A stretch of DNA of 64,000 bases from positions 8,975,501 through 9,039,500 of the forward strand of contig NC_079487.1 in assembly GCF_020520425.1 (NCBI RefSeq), read 5' to 3'. How positions within the stretch are numbered: the stretch's first letter is position 1; each line of letters begins with the position of its first letter. Source of the DNA: Spinacia oleracea. Taxonomy: Eukaryota > Streptophyta > Magnoliopsida > Caryophyllales > Amaranthaceae. Below are positions 24,022 through 34,400 of this stretch, one piece after another. The notes below the pieces were generated by a model that had not been told where the DNA came from, ran no database searches, and saw only the letters and a program-made list of their open reading frames with translations. Position numbers and translations under genes: made by a program.

Positions 24022-24364
24022 GCTCTACTCTCTTACTCTATTGCAAATATCTAGTAGGTACAACAAGGTTAATTAATTAACTCTACCAGTTAAAATAGAG
24101 CTGAAAAAATTATGTATTACACTTTCATATGCCCATTAGCCCCCGGGCAGCCCGCATTTTATGTACAGGGCGGGTAAGGGTAATAAATAAATTTTTAGCG
24201 GACGGGTAAGGGTAGCATTTTTAAGCCCATTGGACATATTCTTTGGAAGGTTGCCCGTCCGTTACCCGTCCAAACCCGCAAACGATCAGCTCTAATTTTG
24301 TTGGAGGATAGACCTCCTTAAACTTGGCTTGTGTAACAATTAAACCTTTTATTAATTCAAGTTA

Positions 24365-24869
24365 CTCCCTCCGTCCCAAAATTATGAGAAACTTTTGTGT
24401 AAGACCGCCTCATAGAAAAGACCGCCTTGTTGGCAGTCTTGCTGGCAGCCATGTTGGCGCATGTGCTGACGTCATGCTGACGCCAGCATGTACTTTTATT
24501 TATTTTTAAAAAAATTTGAAATTTTTTTTTTCGAATTTTTTCCCCAGGCTTAACTAATTGAACCTCAAGCTTAACTAATTGGACCTCAAGCTTAAGTAAT
24601 TAGATTTCAGGCTTAACTAATTTGATTTCAGGCTTAAATTTTTTTTTTTGAATTTGTATTAGGGTTGCCCGTCCGTTACCCGTCCAAACCCCACCCATGT
24701 ACTATATTCCACTTTCCTATGTACTATATCCTCTTGCACATGTACTTTATTTCAGTTTTCCATACAACTCAATCATCATTTGTACTTTATTCCACTTTTT
24801 CATTGTACCTATTTTTCATAAAATCTGTATTTTTGGTCAAACAGAACCATAATTATGGGACCGAGGGAG
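24365..24869. mobile_element. Stowaway MITE upstream of SEC (505 bp)
   Basis: It starts CTCCCTCCGTCCCAAAATTA and ends TAATTATGGGACCGAGGGAG, with TA on both sides (24363-24364, 24870-24871). The interior carries about five copies of a 24-bp unit CAGGCTTAACTAATT(G/T)GA (24546-24643). It also carries a 29-base block (24663-24691) identical to part of the hAT arm at 24249-24277. Confidence 0.85.
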
Positions 24870-24890
24870 TAGTTGCGGAGAATGATAGAG

Positions 24891-25060
24891 TAACCCTAAG
24901 GGTTGGTAACCCTAAGGGTTGGTAACCCTTTTAATATTGATTTTTGATTGGTTACAAATGCATTGAAACTTTACATACAAAACTTTCTCTCTCCAATTAA
25001 TTATGTTTATGTATTATGTTATGTTATATGTATTTTAGGGGTTGCCAACCCTTAGGGTGA
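24891..25060. mobile_element. Small foldback/MITE about 375 bp upstream of SEC start
   Basis: The left end carries TAACCCTAAGGGTTGG twice in tandem (24891-24906, 24907-24922). The right end (25045-25060) is its inverse, CCAACCCTTAGGGTGA. The interior is AT-rich. No clear target duplication was seen, so the class is uncertain. Confidence 0.55.
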
Positions 25061-25434
25061 ATCAAACATTTTCCAAGTAGTTGCTTGCATGAAAAAAAAC
25101 ACTTTTTCTTTTCCTTTTCCACGCTGTCTTTTTTATGTATATGTTGTAAGTAAGTATATATACAAAAAAGATAAAATCGGATATATTTGGCAACATCAAA
25201 ATCTGAGAAAGAGAGTACACAACAATTGAGAGAGGTTTCTTCTCCTCTTTCGTGAGAATGCGAGAGGTTTTCCGCGTAAATTGATCGAAAATTCGCCATT
25301 GTTACGCATCTTTTTCTATCTCTACCTTCATTACTATACTAATAACTCCGTAGAGTTAACATAAAAAAGAGAGATAAAGTAACAACCACAGGCGAAGCTT
25401 TTCGAGAGCTCGAGGAGAGAGAAAGTCGAAATCC
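25061..25434 (+). promoter_or_regulatory. Proximal promoter and 5' leader of SEC
   Basis: This 374-bp stretch between the foldback element and the SEC start holds GA- and CT-rich tracts (GAGAGAGGTTTCTTCTCCTC, AGAGCTCGAGGAGAGAGAAAG) typical of plant 5' leaders. No convincing TATA box was chosen. Confidence 0.45.
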
Positions 25435-28400
25435 ATGGAGATGTTGCTGTTGCAGAACGATCATCTGCAGGTTCAGCAGCAGAATTTGCAGCCATATCAG
25501 CATAATTCGCAGCAGCAACATCAGAATTCGCACAATTTGCAGAATTTGCAGCAGTTTCAGAACCAGTTGCAGGTATCTAGGGTTTCGTTTTCGCTTGATC
25601 GTAGCGATTCTTTCGTTTTTCATTCAGAGCATCAGCATCAATCACAGCAGCAGCAGTTGCAGCTGCAATTGTCGTCGACTTCGACGGTTAAGACTTCGCA
25701 GGCTTTGGATCCTCGACAAGGTATGTCTTGTGGTAATTTGCAATTATACTGTTAATTTTTACGATTAAATTCAACCGTAACCGTTAATTGGTGGTCCAAT
25801 TTTACTATTTGGTATGTTGGGTTTGTAGTTATTGCCTGTTGCTAGGGTTTGTGAAGTGAGCATGATGCTATGAAATTTATTTGAAAGTTTTCTATCCAAA
25901 AAAGAAATTTTTATAAATTGTTAAGTTTATCTTAACTAATTATTGTTTCCGGCGGATATTTTTCATCAACAACTGGTGAAATATGTGAAAACCATCACAT
26001 AAAACAATAGAGGATTCCGGTAGTTTTTGACGAACTGTATAGTGTCTTAGCTGGAGAATTTACTAGCTTTGCGGTAATGCCGTAATTCTATTTTCTGTGC
26101 TCATGAATATGCTGATAATGGTTAATATAAATTACCGATCGTCTTTGTAATTGTTTAAATGGAGGTTTCAATGAACTACAGTATATTAGGAAATGACAAG
26201 ACAATTTTTATACGAGTAGTTTAGTTAATGTGTGAATCTTGAGTTAGTCCAAGAATATAGGAGTTGCGACATGTGAGAATCAGGTAATATTTCCAATGAC
26301 AAACAATTATGGGAGGCTTAGTTTTAAAAAGCGCGAAGCGCACTGAAGCGCAAAAGGGCAAAAGGGCCCTGGAGCTTAAGCGCAAAGCGAAAGCGCACAC
26401 TTTTCGTAGGCGAAGCGCACCCAGAAAGAAATAATAAAATTTCAAAAGTCCAGAAAATATGAAGAAAATATGGAAAGAAATGATGAAAAAAAAGAGAAAT
26501 CAAAACGATGAAAGAAAAATTCAGAATCAGACGGGAGAAATCCGGCGAGAAGGCTAGAGGAATCCAGCTACGGGAGAAAATTGCAGTAGGGGTTTCAAAA
26601 ACTTCCCAAATATTCGCTTTTTTAAAAAAGAAATCACGTGATACTTTAAAAAAGAAGATTAGAGTCACACGACTTTATTTTTTATTAAAAAGAAGGGTTT
26701 GATGTGCCCAGACTACAGGAAGCGCAAAAGCGCTTCGCGCTAGGAAGCGCAGAAGCACCGAAGCGTTAGGAAGCGCGCGCTTCTTGTATGTCGCTAGGCT
26801 TCGGCTGGCAGAATCGTTTTGCTGTGAGCTTCTGAGCTTCCAAGCTTTAAGCGCAGAAAAACGCGCTTTTTAAAACTAAGATGGGAGGCGAAGAAATTGA
26901 TTAAATCTCTCATAGTCATTCTTTTTCGTGCTGACTTGTAGGGCTTGTGGTTTCCTAGGAACATATTTGGAATATTTGGTGGTGGATGTGCCTCTATGGC
27001 AAGTTCTTGTGGTTGCATTTCTAGACCTCCTTGCCAAACGAACTTACTCATTGCAAATATTGTAACCGGACATTATCAGTGAGTAATGGATATGGATTAC
27101 GCTCAGTATAAGACAAATTTGTTCATGTTACTCTATAGACTGTTAATTGTAAATTTGTAATTAGAAAGATATTAGGAAAGGGATTATGAGCAGTCCTATT
27201 TTAACTTCTTTACATTATGGTAGCTGGATTCAGAGTATCAGTAAATAACATAATGTTTACAGATGAAGAGAGGAAAATATAGATGGTAGTTTAATTTTCT
27301 CAAGTCATGACAATGAACTCATCTCTATAGGTCCATTGTTAAGGATGATAATGTTTTTTCACGCGCATGTTCATGTCTAGAACGCTGTACTTGCAAGTTC
27401 TTTTCAAGTGATATTTTTTTTTCATCCTATAGTTGATGACAATCTGTTGCTGACTCTTGCCCACCAAAAATACAAATCTGGAAATTACAAGCAAGCACTT
27501 GACCTCACCAATAGTTTGTACGAGAGAAATCCCCGACGTACAGATAATCTTTTGCTATTGGGTGCTATTTACTATCAGGTCATATGCTTTTTCTTTTGGT
27601 TGAATATGAAAGATTCAACTTGTTTGGCATTTTTGCTGTTGTTTGGTTACTTAGAAGCTATTAGCTCACAGTTTGTTTCTGTACTTGTTTTAGCTGCATG
27701 ACTTCGATACATGCATCTCAAAAAATGAAGAAGCTCTTCAAATTAATCCTCATTTTGCCGAGTGTTATGGTAACATGGCAAATGCGTGGAAGGTACTTTG
27801 TAGTCGCTATTTAATTTATGCAATGTCTTGGCTTTATAATCAGTAAATCAGATATGTAATTTTCATTTATGATAAGTTCAGAAAATTGTATAAAACAAAG
27901 CTGTAGTTACTTTTTTCTTTGCGTCTGGATACCTTTGACCTCTAATCTACATGTCTGCAGGAGAAAGGAAATATTGATCTAGCTATCCGCTATTATTTGG
28001 TTGCAATTGAGGTAACTTCTATGAATCTGACTATGTTGATTGTGTTTGTGTGATGTTGATGCGATTTCATGTCACTTTTTGGTTTTCAACTACATTCTTG
28101 TATTATACCTCGTCTAAACACTTGCCTGTAAATCTCAATTTGTTCGCAAACCTGCAAAAGTGTGTGAGGCAAGTTCTTGTATTTCTAGTATGTAATTGTG
28201 TTTTTTTTATGTCACAGCTTCGACCCAATTTTGCTGATGCGTGGTCCAATTTAGCTAATGCTTACATGCGGAACGGACGGGTTAATGAGGCAGTTCAATG
28301 CTGCAGACAGGCCCTTGAATTGAATCCTAATCAGGTAATTTTTCTGGTCCTTCTGGATCCTTGTGTGAATTATGTTCATTGTATTTCTACATTCTAGTTG

Positions 28401-31400
28401 CTTATTATTGACATTTTGTCTTCTTTGGAAGGTTGATGCTCGTTGTACGCTGGGTAATCTTATGAAAGCCCAAGGCCTGGTTCAGGAGGTGAGAATAATA
28501 GCTAAAGCTCGAGTTTTGACTTGTGACTTTTATTTTTATTGTGTGAACAACAAGGTCACAGCGCATGAATGATCTCCTTTAATATCCATGGATAGATACA
28601 TTTCATCATTAGATTAAAAGATAATATACTTTTATACTATATCTCGAACTTATTGTCTCTTAATTTGCATAGTATACTAGCATATTGTGATTTACCATTG
28701 GTTTACAGAGTAGTCTGGCACATTTAATCTTCTTTTCATGTATTATCAAATAAAAAAGTTCTTCTTTCCATCTTTCAGACTTTTTAAAATCTATCTTCTC
28801 TGCACTCTGCAGGCATACAATTGTTATGTTGAGGCTCTCCGTGTCCAGCCTACTCTTCCTGTTGCTTGGTCCAATCTTGCTGGGCTTTTTATGGAGACGG
28901 GAGATTACAACAAAGCTCTTCAGTGCTACAAGGTACCCTGATGTTATTTTGTTCAATCTGTCATTTCTGTGCGAAGGGAGGAGAAAAATTACGATCGTTA
29001 TAATCTATGGCTCAAACTTTATATAAGATCATTTTTCCTTTTCTTTATATCAGGAAGCTATCAAACACAAACCTACATGTGTAGATGCCTATTTAAACTT
29101 AGGAAATGTATACAAGGTAAGCTGTCCAAGAAGGATTGTACACTGTAAATATTTGGAGTATTTGCTCTGTCTTCACAGAAGATAAAGGTAACAAGTCCAG
29201 GCTGTCTATCTTATTCTTCTTCTGTCCTTCGTACAGACTCTGGGTATGCCTCAAGAAGCTGTGTTATGTTATCAACGTTTGCTGCAGGTCCGACCAGACT
29301 ATGCTATAGCTCATGGTGAGGATAACTCTGCTTTGCTGGCCTTTTATAGATGCACTTCAAATTCTACCTGTGACATATTTAGGTGCAATTAAAGTTATAG
29401 TACATCTGAATGTGTGTATTTTAGCACTTAATTGTTTTAGCCGGCTGCTACTAGCATACTATATATTACTACTCTCTGTACTTCTCTCCCCGTCTGCAAA
29501 ATACTGGTAGTTGTTTTCAAAATATTCGATATACTGATACAATAACCTCAAATAACCTTGCAAAATACTGATAGTGGTTCTGGTTCTCAAAGTTAATGAA
29601 CATGTAGACAAGAATTTAGTTTATAGCCACATAATAAACTGTATTTTACAATAGTAGCTCCATGGAAAGAAGAAAGTAACAGTAGCTACTACTATATATA
29701 TATGTTTTTGGTTATATATTTTTGATATTGCTCACTTATTTCTACAGTAGTTAGGCAAATATCTCTCATTGGTGAATTCTCAAGAATAGAGGAAGTTCAA
29801 TTAATACTTTATAGTTCTTTAGTGGTACCTAGTTACATATGGTGTATAATTCCTCCAGAGTCTACCAAAGATGGAATCCGTTCTTGAGCCATTATTGGTG
29901 TTGTATTATAATATTGTATGCAAAGTTGGTTCTTGAGTTGGGAGAGTGTGATCTGTTAATTTGGATTGAAAAACTCGCTGATCCTGATGTTTTCCTGTTG
30001 TGGCACAAACGATCTCTATTCTGTAAGTGATTCACAGTTATTTCTCAGACCTGAACAAGGTGCTACTTTCTGGTGGACTAAAAAGAATGCCTTTTCATCA
30101 TACACATCCTTTCCCTGCTATTGCCATTGAGTTTCTATATCGCCATGCTGCACTTTCTCAACCTGGTGTTACGACTGTTTTTCTGTGTCGTCGTGATACT
30201 ATTTTCAACGTGCTTTATGTTTGTTCCTGGATGTGTCTTTGTGTTAGCCATCTATCTGAGTGCTTAGTTGCAAGAACAATAAGATTCGCATTTGTCCGGG
30301 TGTTCAGTCTTTCAAAATTTGCTTTTATAATTTTGAACTATTTGCTGCTTACTAGTTTTGAACTTAAAACTTTCCAGGTAATCTTGCTAGTATATATTAT
30401 GAGCAAGGGCAGCTGGATATGTCAATTCTACACTATGAAAGAGCCATTGCTCGTGATCCTGGATTCTTGGAAGCTTACAATAATTTGGTTGGGCTTATGT
30501 TCTTTTTTCTCTTGTATTTATTTGTCCATCTTTTTGCTTCCAGTTTTCTTTTTAACTCATCAATCAATCTTCTTTTTGTTGTGGTGATCAAGGGTAATGC
30601 ACTGAAAGATGCTGGCCGAGCTGAAGAGGCTGTTCAATACTATCGTGTATGTGCTAATTATGTGTCCTGTGCAAACTATATTCACATGTTTATCTGTGCT
30701 GTTATCGTCTGAACTAATACATTGGTTGCTTTGTGCAGAAATGTCTCTCTGTCCAACCTAACCACCCGCAAGCACTGACTAATCTTGGCAATATATACAT
30801 GGAATGGTAGATTGCTTAAGAATCCAACCTTATTCTTACCTCTCTCACGATGATGGAAGTGCTGGTTTAGTGTTTGTATATTTTCTTTAGTTGTCTAATA
30901 GCTAGTTCCTGATACTAAATTATTGGGTTCTGCAGGAATATGACTGGTACTGCTGCACAGTATTATAAGGCTACACTACATGTAACCACAGGATTATGTG
31001 CACCATACAATAATCTTGCAATAATTTATAAGCAGCAGGTATTGTTGCTGTTCTGCTTTCCATAGAGGTTCTATTGTAAAATACTTGATGATCCAACTGT
31101 TAGTTTATTACGTGGCTTTAGAACTTATTTCTTGTTGACATAATATTTGAACTCTTGTCTAGGGTTTGATGCTTATAGGTCATATGACTTGTGTTTTTGT
31201 TTGTGAAACTGACAATTCTCTTGTGCTTATCCTTCACCAGGGTAATTATGCGGATGCTCTAACTTGCTACACAGAAGTTCTTCGGATTGATCCATTGGCA
31301 TCTGATGCACTTCTCAATAGGGGAAATACACTTAAGGAGATTGGTAGAGTTAATGAAGCTATCCAGGACTATATAAGTGCTATTGATGTCCGCCCCAGTA

Positions 31401-34400
31401 TGGCTGAAGCTCATGCAAATTTGGCTTCAGCTTATAAAGACAGGTTAATCATTTTGTTAATTTGTTGGTGGAAGAGTAGTATATAGGTTTCTGTAGCAGA
31501 GATTTTTTCTTATTTGCTCATGGTAATAACTAATAAGTTGCTGGTCTTTTCTATTCACAGTGGTCATGTTGAAGCAGCTGTTAAAAGCTACAAGCATGCG
31601 TTAATCTTACGTCCTGACTTCCCAGAAGCAACATGCAATCTTCTTCATACTTTACAGGTAACCTGCAGACGAACTACTTTTGCAAATTGGCACCTTGAGA
31701 TCCTATGTGTTATATGAAGTTGGTTGGCTTTTGTAATTGTATATTATTGAATCTAGACTTATATTATGAGGCTCATTGTAATTATGCTTATTCAATGTCG
31801 ACTTATCGAGACTTTTTGTGTCATGCTCTAGACAAGGGTCTTCTTTAATCTTACTGCTTGTTCTCCATATTTTTTAGCTCTTTGTAGGGTTGGCTCCATT
31901 TTCCAGGAATGTTAGTATCTACTTAAACATTTTTACATGAAACTCCTATGTAGTTTAATTTGCGTGTAATTCATTTTCTTAACTACTTATTTCTTGCAGT
32001 GTGTATGTGACTGGGAGGGATTAGAAAATAGGCTAATTGAAGTTGAAAGCATATTAAGGCGGCAAATTCAGGTTATTTAATCTTTTATACCTTGTCTTTC
32101 AGAATTCATCTTAGTTGAGCTCTTCATTCTTCATTCAATCTTACTAGACTTGAATTTCTTTCTGTTAAATGGAGCTTTTGATGTGCTTGTCAGATGTCAG
32201 TTGTTCCAAGTGTGCAACCCTTCCATGCCTTTGCTTACCCTCTGGATCCATTGCTCGCACTTGAAATTAGGTAAGCAGCATTTTTGTGGAGATGCTGATG
32301 TATTGCTTGCATATGAGTACGTCAAATATTATTGTTGACGTGGTTACTTTTTTTTTGTTGCAGTCGTAAATATGCGGAAAATTGTTCTCTGGTTGCGGCT
32401 CGGTATTCACTTCCTTCCTTCAGTTATCCTGCTCCGTTTCCTGTAAAGACTGACAAGGGAAGCCGGCGATTGAGGGTTGGGTATGTTTGAACCCCTTTAA
32501 TTGTCATATACTTCGTATGAACTTTTAGATTTACTTCTTGTTTGACACAGATTATGGTGTGGGTTGCAGATATGTTAGCAGTGATTTTGGCAATCATCCC
32601 TTGTCACATCTTATGGGTTCAGTGTTTGGTATGCACAACCGAGAAAATGTTGAGGTATATACTTTTGTTGAGTTCTGTTTGACCGTATCCCATGTTATTT
32701 ACTGGTATATGTCGTTCCTGTGATTGAAAATTTTATTGGTGACAGGTCTTCTGTTATGCCTTGAGTCCAAGTGATGGTTCTGAGTGGAGGCTGCGTACGC
32801 AGTCAGAAGCTGAACACTTTGTTGATGTCTCATCCTTGTCATCTGATGCGATAGCTAAATTAATTAATGCGGACTGTATTCAGATCCTTGTCAACCTTAA
32901 TGGGTACACGAAGGTATGATGCTCTATTGAATCCAATGTTTAGTTTGTATAGCTTTTGATGTATTATATTTGTGTAGGGAAAGCTAAATTGTTCAGTACT
33001 TTTTGTGGTTGCTTATATAGATTGGGAGTTTGGGACCTTTTTCGTCCTTTTCAAACCTCCCTCCATTCATTCTGTATTTTATCTGTCTTCTGTTCTGGAC
33101 ATTTTACTTACACCATTTCTTCCCATTTTCTCCCCTTTGTGGGACTGCTGACCTCGCAGCTTCTTAGACTTGGGTGTATTATTTTGGAAGTTTCTGAACG
33201 ACTAAATAAAAGCTAGAGATGGTCTTTTGTAAACGGCAGTACATGCAGAAGCTCCATCTTTACTATTGTCTACAAATGGGTCATGCCCTTTAAAACTCCG
33301 ATCATTGGCAATATTAAAACAAGAGGAATTAGCAGTGTGTTCTTGTATTCCATACGTCATGCAAATGGCTTTTCTTTTTCTAACTTAGTAGTAGGGATCG
33401 AAAAGAAGAATACGTTAAGAAATTACCATCAATCATGAATTCATGATTAGTTAGAAATTACCATCAAATGGATTTTCTTTTCTAACTTAGTAGTAGGGAT
33501 CGAAAAGAAGAATACGTTTAGAAATTACTATCAACCATAACTTAGCAGTGTGTTCTTGTATCCCATATGTCATTCAAATGTATTTTCTTTTTCTAACTTA
33601 ATAGTAGGGATCTAGGGGTCAAAAAGAAGAATACGTTCAAAAATTACCATCAATCATAACTTAGGAGTGTGTTCTTGTATCCCCTACGTCATGCAAATGG
33701 ATTTTCTTTTTCTAACTTAGTAGTAGGGATCGAAAAGAAGAATACATTAAAAAATTAACGACTTGGAACCTGAACTTTCTGATTGATGAGGTACTTGGCA
33801 TTCCTTTTGCAACGGAGTTGTCATGTTTATCTGTTGACAAACTCATGGAATGGAGTTCATAACATGCTCTTTAATTTTGCAGGGTGCAAGGAATGAAATA
33901 TTTGCTATGCAACCTGCTCCTGTACAGGTTTCATACATGGGATTCCCTGGAACCATGGGTGCTTCCTACATACACTATCTGGTGACAGATGAGGTGTGAA
34001 AGTGGAATGTTTATTGTTCAATCTTTGTTGACTTAGATCTTTTATCATAACTAATATTTTTTGATTGCAGTTTGTTTCTCCTAGTTATTTGTCGCACCTT
34101 TACTCGGAGAAGCTAGTTCATGTCCCCAACTGCTACTTTGTTAATGATTATAAACAGGTTTTCTTTATGACTTATACTTCTAAGCTTTCTCTTACTGGCC
34201 TTTTCGGATTTCTAATAGCAATATATTTAATTTCAGAAAAATCGTGATGTATTGGATCCTAACACCCAACCTAAGCGGTCAGATTATGGGCTGCCTGGTG
34301 ATAAGTTCATCTTTGGATGCTTTAATCAGCTGTACAAAATAGATCCTGACATTTGTGACACTTGGTATGTTAAGGTTGAAGATTGTGAGAGCATGCGTTC

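Larger units (their letters stand above)
19276..24294. mobile_element. hAT-type MITE, outer shell of a nested stack
   Basis: Inverted termini TAGAGCTGATC (19276-19286) and GATCAGCTCTA (24284-24294) are flanked by a perfect 8-bp duplication ATTTTGTT (19268-19275, 24295-24302). The arms are GC-rich and echo each other (GGCCCGC, GCGGG, CCCGTCC motifs; left 19276-19618, right 23956-24294). Everything between the arms is later insertion. A (TTC)n run lies in the right arm. The 8-bp duplication points to hAT; no transposase is present. Confidence 0.85.

Noticed and set aside
25339..25623. Leu-rich minus-strand frame across SEC exon 1
   Set aside because: It is the antisense of the CAG/CAA-rich SEC N-terminus.
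26221..26702. Basic and Phe-rich frames in SEC intron 1
   Set aside because: They are contained in the hAT-like MITE and its low-complexity hexamer arrays.
30027..30587. 186-codon plus-strand frame overlapping SEC exon 10
   Set aside because: It is in a different frame from the TPR-coding exon and mostly intronic. The SEC exon 30378-30487 joins perfectly to its neighbours in the other frame.
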